DNA from: an uncultured Alphaproteobacteria bacterium
GTDB taxonomy: Bacteria; Pseudomonadota; Alphaproteobacteria; Caulobacterales; Parvularculaceae
NCBI GenBank assembly: GCA_937895955.1
Contig: CALAZI010000027.1
Span: forward strand, 1-7,224
Length of the DNA stretch: 7,224 nt
Reading direction: 5' to 3'
In this document: positions 1 to 5,333 of the stretch, piece by piece
How the letters are laid out: each line of letters begins with the position of its first letter
Position numbering within the stretch: the stretch's first letter is position 1
Made by a program: the position numbers and the translations under genes
Notes under the pieces: model-generated
What the model saw: only the letters and a program-made list of their open reading frames with translations
What the model was told of the DNA's origin: nothing
Databases searched by the model: none

Positions 1-54
1 AGCGCTGCCCTCCGAAGGCAGAGGTCAGAGGTTCAAATCCTCTCGGGTGCGCCA
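1..54 (+). tRNA. tRNA-Arg (CCG), 3' part; 5' end lies outside the window
   Basis: The window opens in the D-stem of a tRNA. The anticodon stem CTGCC (5-9) pairs with GGCAG (17-21) around the loop CTCCGAA, which gives anticodon CCG (12-14), reading CGG (Arg). The T-arm is AGAGG-TTCAAAT-CCTCT. It is followed by the acceptor strand CGGGTGC, discriminator G and an encoded CCA ending at base 54. The matching 5' acceptor strand should read GCACCCG just left of the window. This gene is the integration target: its 3' half is repeated at 6630-6680, so the tRNA stays intact after insertion. Confidence 0.93.
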
Positions 55-55
55 T
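5..55 (+). repeat. attL: 51-bp direct repeat, tRNA-proximal copy
   Basis: These bases are identical to 6630-6680. The identity begins at the first base of the anticodon stem and ends one base past the CCA. Bases to the left (AGCG against AACC) and to the right (AAAAAC against TTTCAG) differ, so the edges are sharp. This is the usual footprint of tyrosine integrases that use a tRNA 3' end as attB. Confidence 0.92.
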
Positions 56-88
56 AAAAACAATAACTTAGCATGCCGCGAATTGTCC

Positions 89-105
89 CGTATGGAACTG
101 GTATA
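89..105 (+). repeat. Candidate integrase arm-type site, left copy
   Basis: CGTATGGAACTGGTATA at 89-105 is matched by CGTATGGAACGAGTATG at 6516-6532, in the same orientation. The first ten bases are identical and GTAT follows after two differing bases. One copy lies 34 bp inside attL and the other about 100 bp inside attR. That placement suits arm-binding sites of a tyrosine integrase or a binding site of its excisionase. The function is inferred from position only. Confidence 0.5.
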
Positions 106-123
106 GAAAATCGGGGTCAAAAG

Positions 124-142
124 CCGTTCCGGTCTCGAACGG
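124..142. repeat. Short inverted repeat in left element end
   Basis: CCGTTC (124-129) and GAACGG (137-142) form a 6-bp inverted repeat around a 7-nt spacer. It sits in the non-coding left end between the candidate arm site and the exported-protein gene. There is no T-run after it, so it is not an obvious terminator. It may be an operator or simply part of the attachment region. Confidence 0.35.
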
Positions 143-339
143 AAACGGTGGCGAAGCGAACAGAAATTAGCGGAAACCAAAAAATTTGCGTCCTATGCAT
201 CTCTGTCCGCCATTAATTTAGTATTTTCAAATTGTTATTGAAACTATTCTGGCCAGTTCCCCAAAAGGTGCCCCTATAGTGACTTGTTTGGGACCACAAA
301 TAGATGCCAATTAATATGCGCCTTAGAGAGTATTTTTGG

Positions 340-915
340 ATGCGATTTTTCCTATTTCTGTCGGCTTTTTTCTCGCTCAATTTCGCAATAGCACGCGCAG
401 AGCAAGTCAAAAGTAGTGATCTGATAGTTCGGATAATTGAAGCTGGACCGGATTCGATCGACACAAAATTAGAGCGCGAACAAATGGTAGAACGCGTGAG
501 GCGGTATTGCGAATTTGTAGATCATGAATTTCCACGAAACTCGCCGGAAGAAGCTAGATGGCTTGAACAAGAAACGAGCGCCGGCAATGAGCGCTTTTTT
601 CGTGCGCTCGCTTCTCCGGAATGGGGACGACAAATGGTAGCCAATTTCGTCGCCGAATGTTATTCGTATTCAGATTCATTCTCGGAGTCATCGACGGATA
701 CTCAAAGAGAATGGGCTCTAATAATGCTCGCGAACACATTTATTCGCCGGCATGTTGGCCTTGAAGATGCGGCGAAACGTGGCGGCATTGAAGATAACAA
801 ATTTGCATTCTTTATGTTCGATAGAATCGCTGAAAAAATCCTCGAAATGGGCGCGATGCAAGTATCAGGATTAAGCGATCCATACATGTCACCCCAAGCA
901 ATCATTGAAGAATAA
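340..915 (+). CDS. Exported protein of unknown function (cargo)
   Basis: The product of 191 aa is not recognised. It begins with a clear Sec signal peptide: Met-Arg, a hydrophobic run rich in Phe and Leu (residues 3-18) and an A-R-A site, with likely cleavage after residue 20. The mature protein of about 170 aa is acidic, probably helical and has no further membrane segment. It contains two cysteines that could form a disulfide in the periplasm. The ATG at 340 was chosen because AGAGAG lies 9 bp upstream and because the signal peptide then starts normally. In-frame ATGs at 304 and 316 are alternatives that would lengthen the N-terminus. The gene is more AT-rich than the minus-strand operon, uses many A/T-ending codons and ends 4 bp from the convergent operon end, which suggests recently acquired cargo. 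Confidence 0.7.
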   Translation: MRFFLFLSAFFSLNFAIARAEQVKSSDLIVRIIEAGPDSIDTKLEREQMVERVRRYCEFVDHEFPRNSPEEARWLEQETSAGNERFFRALASPEWGRQMVANFVAECYSYSDSFSESSTDTQREWALIMLANTFIRRHVGLEDAAKRGGIEDNKFAFFMFDRIAEKILEMGAMQVSGLSDPYMSPQAIIEE

Positions 916-919
916 TTTT

Positions 920-1189
920 TTACGGCGTCTCCCTTGCAAACCTCGCAAACAATCTAAGATACCGAACCGCCGCCATTGTCTCCGCAGAATAGCCGCCATG
1001 CTTTCGGGCGTTGCGGTTACCCTTCGGCGCGCCGGGATTAGTCCCGCCGTGCATTCTGCATCGGCGCTTTCCCTTCACTGCTGGCGACTGGCACGCCGTC
1101 CCTTTCCGCGTCCGGGCGAGGCAACGCGGCGCGGCTTGCAGCCTCGCCGTCATTTCGGGGTGCATGGGATTGTTCTTTTGAAACTCCAT
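920..1189 (-). CDS. Small Cys/His HGGxSTG-like protein
   Basis: The product is 89 aa. The centre reads C23-x9-C33-x10-C44-x2-H47, then an HGG turn and a basic GAPKGNRNARKHGGYSAE segment (residues 53-70). This resembles the HGGxSTG-domain proteins common in alphaproteobacterial mobile elements, whose function is unknown as far as I know. The Cys/His spacing suggests a metal site, and the Arg/Lys-rich tail suggests nucleic acid contact. ATG 1189 was chosen because GGAAAGG lies about 9 bp upstream; 1207 and 1165 are alternative starts. It is the last gene of the minus-strand operon and overlaps the preceding gene by 152 bp in another frame. Confidence 0.68.
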   Translation of the reverse strand: MEFQKNNPMHPEMTARLQAAPRCLARTRKGTACQSPAVKGKRRCRMHGGTNPGAPKGNRNARKHGGYSAETMAAVRYLRLFARFARETP

Positions 1190-1718
1190 TTTCTGCGGCC
1201 TTTCCATGATGGTGAAACTCGTCTGCGACGATCGCCTGCCCCCCCTCATTGACGTGAACGTGGCGAACGGTCTGTTCGCGCGGCTGGTGGAGCTTGGCGA
1301 GCGCTTCGAGCGTCGTCCGGCAATTCGTCTGCGCCTTCATCGCCAATCGCGCGTAGCGCTCCGATGCATTGAAATATTCGCCCATATTGAGCGCGGCGCA
1401 GCGCGCAAATTCCGTAAACATGGCGTCGAGGGAGATCGCTTGCGCCGAAAGCATCCGGCTCACCATCGCAAGGTCGCCTTTTTCAGCGCTTGCTCCGCCG
1501 TGCCTCACATACTGGACGTAATCATCAAGCTCCGGCTTTTCGTCTGAGATTCCCAACAGTTTTTCAACAAAATAGGCGGCGGTGAATCCATGGCGGGTGT
1601 CGGTGTCCAGGAGCGTGCGCGCCAGTGCGGCGCTGTCGCTTTCATCCATAGTCTGCCGGACTACAAGTTTTGCCTCTTTCGCCTTGATTGGCGTCGCTCC
1701 GGCTTTCGGCTTGTTCAT
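1038..1718 (-). CDS. Conserved-looking operon protein, function unknown
   Basis: The product is 226 aa with a mostly helical central part, including TRHGFTAAYFVEKLLG near residues 40-55 and ARLAMKAQTNCRTTLEALAKL around residues 122-142. A hydrophilic His- and Gly-rich tail follows. The style (AMKAQ-NCR-TLE-LA) recalls small uncharacterised proteins from alphaproteobacterial phage-like islands, but I cannot assign a role. The start at 1718 makes an ATGA overlap with the rep stop codon and has AAAGGA 10-12 bp upstream, so the in-frame ATG at 1769 is less likely. The last 50 codons lie over the HGG-protein gene in a different frame. Confidence 0.72.
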   Translation of the reverse strand: MNKPKAGATPIKAKEAKLVVRQTMDESDSAALARTLLDTDTRHGFTAAYFVEKLLGISDEKPELDDYVQYVRHGGASAEKGDLAMVSRMLSAQAISLDAMFTEFARCAALNMGEYFNASERYARLAMKAQTNCRTTLEALAKLHQPREQTVRHVHVNEGGQAIVADEFHHHGKAAENGVSKEQSHAPRNDGEAASRAALPRPDAERDGVPVASSEGKAPMQNARRD

Positions 1719-2536
1719 TTCAGAAATTCCTTTCTCGCTTTCGCGCTGGTATTCTGCGAGACGCCGCATCGCTTCCCGATGATGCGTCCGCCGGGTTCGA
1801 GCCGTTCGAGGGAGAACGCCGCCCCCGCTTCGGCGTCAGCGCCTTTGAGGACGTATCTGAGTGCGTTTTCGAGGTTCGAGGCGTGCAGAGGCGGGTTTCC
1901 GTTTTCGAGCCCCAGACGCCCGCCTATCGGCCTGCTGCGAATGACGCGCGAACGGTAGGGCTTGCCGACGATCCGCTTCAGCCATCGCTTTTGAAGGCGG
2001 GTGATGATGGGGACGAGCCCGGCGGGGACATGCGCCAACAAATGACAATGCCCGCCCTTGTTGCGGCCATTCTCGTGAACCCAAAGCCATGCCGTAGGGC
2101 TTTGATGTCGGGATAGTGTCTTTGAAAACAGGTCGAGGTAACGGCCGGTCGCTGCCGCCATCGCATTGAGCGGGACGCCGGCGGACTGCCAATGAATCGT
2201 TATCATGCGCGTGAAGGGAAGGCCGATCCGTTCCGCGTGGCGCGTCGCTTCGATCAGGTTGACGATTTGGCGAAGTGTCAGCGCGTGGCTCTCTCGGTCG
2301 GCCCTGTTGCGTGCGCCGCCTCGCCGGGAGGGTGTCGGAGGGAAATTGGCTGCAACACCTAAGAATAAGATATTTATATAGGGGGGCGCGTCGTCCGTGT
2401 TAGTCGATTGTTTTTCAAGAGGTCGCGTAGCGAGCGGCTCGATTGAAACTTCACCGAAACTTGCGCCCCGGTGAAGTTTCAAAGCGCCGCCATGCCGAAC
2501 GGCTTTATGATCATTTGACATGGCGAGCGTCATCAT
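1715..2536 (-). CDS. HUH-type replication initiator (rolling-circle Rep-like endonuclease)
   Basis: The product is 273 aa. Three motifs of HUH single-strand endonucleases appear in order: a hydrophobic strand MITIHW (111-116, motif 1), GGHCHLLAHVP with H163-x-H165 (motif 2) and RYVLKG with a single candidate nucleophile Y228 and K231 (motif 3). Such enzymes nick one strand at an origin, stay bound through tyrosine and start rolling-circle replication or strand transfer. Residues 1-80 match no domain I know. Codons 19-32 contain a perfect 14-bp inverted repeat, described separately, that could be the cognate origin. The start overlaps the upstream stop as ATGA (2533-2536), so the gene is translationally coupled. 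A mobilization role is an alternative, but the single-Tyr layout and short length favour Rep. Confidence 0.78.
   Translation of the reverse strand: MMTLAMSNDHKAVRHGGALKLHRGASFGEVSIEPLATRPLEKQSTNTDDAPPYINILFLGVAANFPPTPSRRGGARNRADRESHALTLRQIVNLIEATRHAERIGLPFTRMITIHWQSAGVPLNAMAAATGRYLDLFSKTLSRHQSPTAWLWVHENGRNKGGHCHLLAHVPAGLVPIITRLQKRWLKRIVGKPYRSRVIRSRPIGGRLGLENGNPPLHASNLENALRYVLKGADAEAGAAFSLERLEPGGRIIGKRCGVSQNTSAKARKEFLK
2361..2380. other. AT-rich island beside the rep hairpin
   Basis: Eighteen of these 20 bases are A or T, inside an otherwise GC-rich gene, and it lies about 60 bp from the inverted repeat at 2443-2482. A melted AT-rich stretch near a stem-loop is typical of replication origins. 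Here it also encodes part of the unassigned Rep N-terminus, so the origin reading is only an inference. Confidence 0.3.
2443..2482. repeat. Perfect 14-bp inverted repeat in the 5' part of rep; candidate origin
   Basis: TTGAAACTTCACCG (2443-2456) is the exact reverse complement of CGGTGAAGTTTCAA (2469-2482), with a 12-nt loop AAACTTGCGCCC. The loop begins with a second AAACTT, so GAAACTT occurs twice in tandem and could allow alternative pairing. HUH Rep proteins usually nick in or beside such stem-loops, and origins are often located in or next to the rep gene. The hairpin would also form in rep mRNA about 54 nt after the start codon and could restrain Rep synthesis. Confidence 0.6.
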
Positions 2537-2844
2537 GCCGCTTCGGCCGGCGCGGGTTCAGCGATCCAGACAATCGCCAACTTGCCGGAACGATTGCGGC
2601 GACGATTCCCGCTGTCGCGGATGACGCCCTTGCGCCGCAATTCGCTGGTGCGCGGCTGGATTGACGTTCGGTCGAGATCGAGCGCTGCCGACAATTCATC
2701 GGCGGTAAGTCCATGAGGTCCGGCATCCTTGATCGCCGCCGCCGCCATGCGTTGAAGCCGTCCCAGCTTCGGCGTGATGGCGTCGGCTGCCGCAATCGAG
2801 GTGTCGACGCCGCGATGGCCCGCCGCGTCCGGATATTGCGTCAT
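2533..2844 (-). CDS. Winged-helix DNA-binding protein
   Basis: The product is 103 aa. Residues 45-92 read as a winged helix-turn-helix: GLTADELSAALDLDRTSIQPRTSELRRKG gives a helix, a turn and an Arg-rich recognition helix, then IRDSGNRRRNRSGK forms the basic wing and AIVWI the closing strand. It probably binds DNA, either as a regulator of the element or as a replication accessory to the Rep encoded directly downstream. No ligand-binding domain is present. The ATG overlaps the stop of the upstream gene (ATGA, 2841-2844) and its own stop overlaps the rep start, so it is produced in step with both neighbours. Confidence 0.8.
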   Translation of the reverse strand: MTQYPDAAGHRGVDTSIAAADAITPKLGRLQRMAAAAIKDAGPHGLTADELSAALDLDRTSIQPRTSELRRKGVIRDSGNRRRNRSGKLAIVWIAEPAPAEAA

Positions 2845-3041
2845 GACGCGCCTCCCTCTGACAAAGGAGGCAGATCATGGCGCGCCAGCAAATAGACGAG
2901 CCAAGCGAGTTGTTTCTCGCTGAGCGCGTCAGCGGCGCAGACATGGCCCAAAAATCCCGCCTCCTTGTGCGGAATATTCGGAACGCGGATCAGCAACGCA
3001 AGCGCGGCGTCGCGGTGATGACGGAACGGCCGCTCACTCAT
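2841..3041 (-). CDS. Small operon protein, function unknown
   Basis: The product is 66 aa. It starts MSERPFRHHRD, continues with a helical stretch and ends with LSEKQLAWLVYLLARHDLPP. The phrase AGFLG followed by LS-KQ-AWL-LLAR is reminiscent of short uncharacterised alphaproteobacterial proteins, but no role can be given. The frame is open upstream to 3284, yet the internal ATG at 3041 is preferred: it has GGGGAGG 8-10 bp upstream and overlaps the preceding gene's stop by 8 bp. The longer N-terminus would be an Arg-rich shadow of that gene. The stop forms an ATGA overlap with the winged-helix gene. Confidence 0.66.
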   Translation of the reverse strand: MSERPFRHHRDAALALLIRVPNIPHKEAGFLGHVCAADALSEKQLAWLVYLLARHDLPPLSEGGAS

Positions 3042-3222
3042 CGCGCGCCTCCCCGAAGTGAAGCGCCGCAATCGCCCGCGCCGTCGGGATCGTGAGGCGG
3101 AATCGGCTGGCGAGGGTTTGCGCCTGCCGATCCGACGCGGTAAAAGGCGAGCGCATATCCAATGCAATTCGCCTTTGCGAAGCCCCGGCCTGCCAGCCGG
3201 GGTTTTGCTGTTTTGAGGGCAT
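3034..3222 (-). CDS. Small operon protein, function unknown
   Basis: The product is 62 aa. The second half, RQAQTLASRFRLTIPTARAIAALHFGE, could be a short helix-turn-helix-like pair of helices, but I do not recognise the family. The frame was chosen over a competing one (3038-3229) because its codons from about residue 30 end in G or C in roughly 83% of cases, against roughly 60% for the other frame. Its protein also looks more natural. It follows the AlpA-like gene by 6 bp and overlaps the next gene by 8 bp. The competing ATG at 3229 overlaps the AlpA-like stop as TAATG, so the start or frame used remains somewhat uncertain. Confidence 0.55.
   Translation of the reverse strand: MPSKQQNPGWQAGASQRRIALDMRSPFTASDRQAQTLASRFRLTIPTARAIAALHFGEARDE
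3181..3206 (+). terminator. Terminator-like GC hairpin with T-run, plus strand
   Basis: CCCCGGC (3183-3189) pairs with GCCGGGG (3196-3202) around CTGCCA. TTTT follows directly on the plus strand. No plus-strand gene leads into it and it lies inside a minus-strand reading frame. On the minus strand the stem is not followed by T residues. It may stop antisense transcription into the operon, or it may be a chance GC-rich palindrome. Confidence 0.35.
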
Positions 3223-3228
3223 CGCTCA

Positions 3229-3465
3229 TTATCCCGCCTTAAAGTCGGGAAGGCTTTGCCAATGCGCGCGCGCCGAGGCGTCATCGACGAGTGTTCGCCG
3301 CCCGGCTTTCTTGCCTTTGATGCGGCCGGACTTCAGCTGTTCGTAAATATAGGTCCGCGACCATCCGTATTTTTTGCCGGTTTTGGGGATTGGAAGCGCG
3401 ACTTGTTCCGCTTCGCCGTCGAGTTCGCTGCCCATTGGATCGGGCGATCTCTTTTCCTGTCTCAT
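3229..3465 (-). CDS. AlpA/excisionase-like DNA-binding protein
   Basis: The product is 78 aa. Its core, GKKYGWSRTYIYEQLKSGRI followed by a KGKKAGRR wing and a short LVDD-ARAHWQSLP helix, is the MerR-like winged helix typical of AlpA regulators and excisionases (HTH_17 type). Such proteins bend DNA at att sites and/or activate integrase expression. The start at 3465 was chosen because GGAG lies about 9 bp upstream; the ATG at 3480 has no such site. It is the first gene of the minus-strand operon, so it probably sets the excision and replication programme. The operon promoter should lie in 3466-3580, where an ATTAAT-containing patch is visible but no clean -35/-10 pair. Confidence 0.78.
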   Translation of the reverse strand: MRQEKRSPDPMGSELDGEAEQVALPIPKTGKKYGWSRTYIYEQLKSGRIKGKKAGRRTLVDDASARAHWQSLPDFKAG

Positions 3466-3580
3466 TATGTTTCTCCGCATTGAGCCGCGTGCAGGAGCGC
3501 GCGGGCGTTGCGGGACAACTATTAATCACTGATCGCCTCTGGGTGGAACAAGGCTACGGCGGAAAAAAAAGGAATTAAAA

Positions 3581-4108
3581 TCAGCCAGACGAATAGTACT
3601 TCCGAAAAATGTTGGTCAGCCGTTTGGCGCGACTTTCATCCGTACCCGCGCCAGGTAACCGCCCCGCTTCAATCAAAATTCGCGCTGCCTCTGCCGCCGA
3701 CTTAGGTCGCGTAACGCCACTGATTCCTCCGGCCAGCATCTGGTGCATTTCATGAGCTAATTTCCGCTCCATCGACCAACCGCTATTTTCTTTTTTTGGG
3801 CGACCACGTTTGCGATTGTCGTGGTTAGGACGATCAAATACCTGGCTCAGGTCGTCAGAGCTTAATCCGAAGTCCGGCGGCAGCGTATGAGAACCTTGCT
3901 CTGGCCAGCGAGCCGAATAGTTGTCGACCCAAGCCGCAATGTGTTCGCGCGGTACTACAACGTTGTTAAATATAACTCTTACATCGCCGCGCCTCACTGC
4001 GGAAAAAAGCAATTCGTGCAACTCTGGTAATGACTTTCCTGCCAGCGACGGAAAGCATTCCATTGTTTCAATGCATTTCAAGGGCCGTAGCCAACGATAA
4101 CGGCTCAA
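3581..4108 (-). CDS. Putative DNA-binding protein with AT-hook-like motif (cargo)
   Basis: The product is 175 aa and the family is not recognised. Residues 100-106 (KRGRPKK) form an AT-hook-like core in a basic linker. The N-terminal 70 residues look like a small mixed fold, with VRVIFNNVVVPREHIAAWV at 43-61 resembling a DNA-binding wing and helix. The C-terminal part (115-175) is helical and ends in ESRAKRLTNIFRKYY. The start is TTG at 4108, preceded by a strong GGGAGG 5-10 bp upstream; no ATG in frame has an equal site. It is divergent from the exonuclease gene and separated from the downstream operon by 115 bp that begins with an eight-T run (minus strand, 3563-3570). It may regulate the shared intergenic region or act with the exonuclease. 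Confidence 0.65.
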   Translation of the reverse strand: MSRYRWLRPLKCIETMECFPSLAGKSLPELHELLFSAVRRGDVRVIFNNVVVPREHIAAWVDNYSARWPEQGSHTLPPDFGLSSDDLSQVFDRPNHDNRKRGRPKKENSGWSMERKLAHEMHQMLAGGISGVTRPKSAAEAARILIEAGRLPGAGTDESRAKRLTNIFRKYYSSG

Positions 4109-4314
4109 TTCCGCCTCCCGAGCGGTTCCCGGATCAAAGCAGGGAAACGCGTGGGATTCGCGCTTGTCGGCTGGCCGGCCTATCCCTGAATGTAGAGAAT
4201 TGACCCGCCCGCGCCGTTGTTCAACGAAAACTTATGAACAGGTAAAAAAACGCATGGTGTCTAATGAGGGGCGGCTTCGCCGGAAACGCGATGCCCGGTC
4301 GGCCCCCCAATCCT

Positions 4315-4335
4315 TTGCGCCGTGTATCGGCGCAA
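4315..4335. repeat. Perfect 8-bp inverted repeat in the divergent region
   Basis: TTGCGCCG (4315-4322) and CGGCGCAA (4328-4335) flank a 5-nt TGTAT spacer. No T-run follows on either strand. Lying about 90 bp upstream of the candidate exonuclease promoter, it could be an operator for the divergent DNA-binding protein or an RNA stem-loop. Confidence 0.45.
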
Positions 4336-4403
4336 GTGCTATCTCAGCGAAGACTGCGGCAATTTGTGCGCTTTTAAACGTCGATTCTTAGTGCGTGCCT
4401 CGC

Positions 4404-4433
4404 TTGAAAATCATGTTTTGCAACCAATACATT
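4404..4433 (+). promoter_or_regulatory. Possible promoter of the exonuclease gene
   Basis: TTGAAA (4404-4409) and TACATT (4428-4433), separated by 18 bp, resemble sigma70 -35 and -10 boxes. They would give a leader of about 35 nt before ATG 4476. This agrees with the chosen start and argues against the upstream GTG at 4395. The match is moderate. Confidence 0.33.
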
Positions 4434-4475
4434 TTGTGCTTCGATCAGGCTCGCGAAAGTCAGGATGGCGAGACG

Positions 4476-5327
4476 ATGCGTTTTACAGCGATCGATGTGG
4501 AAACGGCAAACCCGAAACTAAACAGCATCTGCCAAATCGGCTTGGCGGTTTTTGAGAATGAAAGACTGGTGGATCAATGGGAGCAACTTGTCGACCCTGA
4601 GGACTATTTTGACGGCATGAACGTGACTGTTCACGGCATCCATGAGGAAGACGTTGCGGGGGCGCCCACATTCGGCAAACTTCGCGCAGAAATTGAAGCC
4701 CGCCTCGCAGGAATCGTGGTCAGTCATACGCATTTTGACAGAGTTGCAATTCATCAAGCCTGTGAAAAATATGAGGTTGTTCCGCCGGATTGCAGTTGGA
4801 TTGATTCAGCGCGTGTTGCGCGGCGCGCTTGGGAGCAGTTCGCTCAATCCGGATACGGACTGAAGAGCGTTTGCGACGAAATTGGATATGAGTTTCGACA
4901 CCATAACGCGTTAGAAGATGCCAAAGCGGCCGGGGCTGTGATCATCGCGGCTTGTCGAAAGCGCGGTTGTGGCATCGAAGAATGGCTCCTTGAACTACAA
5001 AAAACGAAAGGTGGAGGCGGCAAGAGGGCTATACTGAATCGGGACGCCAACCCTGAAGGCTATTTATTCGGAGAAACGATCCTGTTCACCGGCGCGCTTC
5101 ACATCCCCCGGGAAGCGGCCGCCAATATGGCTGCCGACGCCGGTTGTGCAGTTGTCAGCGGCTTTTCAAAGAAAGTGACGATTCTGTGCGTTGGCGATCA
5201 AGATGTGGAACGCCTTGCTGGACACGAAAAGAGCAGCAAACATCGAAAAGCGGAAGAGGCGATCGCCGGTGGATCGCCAATCAGGATTATTCGAGAAAAG
5301 GATTTTATGGCGATGGTGAATGCATAG
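4476..5327 (+). CDS. DEDDh 3'-5' exonuclease (DnaQ-like) with C-terminal BRCT domain
   Basis: The product is 283 aa. Residues 1-165 form a DnaQ-like exonuclease with all acidic metal ligands in place: D7-x-E9 (Exo I), D88 in HTHFDRV (Exo II) and H143-x4-D148 in HNALED (Exo III, DEDDh type). A linker with KGGGGK (178-183) leads to a BRCT domain (about 197-283: LFTGAL, then AADAGCAVVSGFSKKVTILCVG), a fold seen at the ends of NAD-dependent DNA ligases. Predicted activity is 3'-5' degradation of DNA or RNA, with the BRCT part targeting a DNA end, nick or partner. ATG 4476 is preceded by GGCGAG. A GTG at 4395 would add 27 residues before the natural exonuclease start. The gene converges on the integrase, leaving 6 bp. 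It is probably cargo, with repair, element processing or defence all possible. Confidence 0.85.
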   Translation: MRFTAIDVETANPKLNSICQIGLAVFENERLVDQWEQLVDPEDYFDGMNVTVHGIHEEDVAGAPTFGKLRAEIEARLAGIVVSHTHFDRVAIHQACEKYEVVPPDCSWIDSARVARRAWEQFAQSGYGLKSVCDEIGYEFRHHNALEDAKAAGAVIIAACRKRGCGIEEWLLELQKTKGGGGKRAILNRDANPEGYLFGETILFTGALHIPREAAANMAADAGCAVVSGFSKKVTILCVGDQDVERLAGHEKSSKHRKAEEAIAGGSPIRIIREKDFMAMVNA

Positions 5328-5333
5328 TCGAAA

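Larger units (their letters stand above)
4109..4475. promoter_or_regulatory. Divergent intergenic region
   Basis: These 367 bp separate the minus-strand DNA-binding gene from the plus-strand exonuclease gene and should contain both promoters. Visible elements are an 8-bp perfect inverted repeat (4315-4335) and a sigma70-like pair upstream of the exonuclease. Short plus-strand open frames in the region lack good ribosome sites and recognisable content, so I do not call them genes. Confidence 0.5.

Noticed and set aside
275..280. TATAGT as a -10 box for the exported-protein gene
   Set aside because: No acceptable -35 box lies at 16-18 bp upstream, so a promoter cannot be supported from sequence alone.
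905..1252. Plus-strand open frame of 115 codons
   Set aside because: It is the Arg-rich complement of the HGG-protein gene and the 226-aa gene; it has no coding features of its own.
1719..1769. N-terminal extension of the 226-aa protein
   Set aside because: The ATG at 1718 forms an ATGA overlap and has a good ribosome site; the extension runs over the rep C-terminus.
2841..3284. Long 147-codon version of the small operon protein
   Set aside because: The first 81 residues are an Arg/Pro-rich shadow of the two upstream genes; the internal ATG at 3041 has the ribosome site and overlap expected.
4395..4475. GTG-started extension of the exonuclease
   Set aside because: It adds 27 residues before the natural first strand of the exonuclease fold and overlaps the likely promoter.
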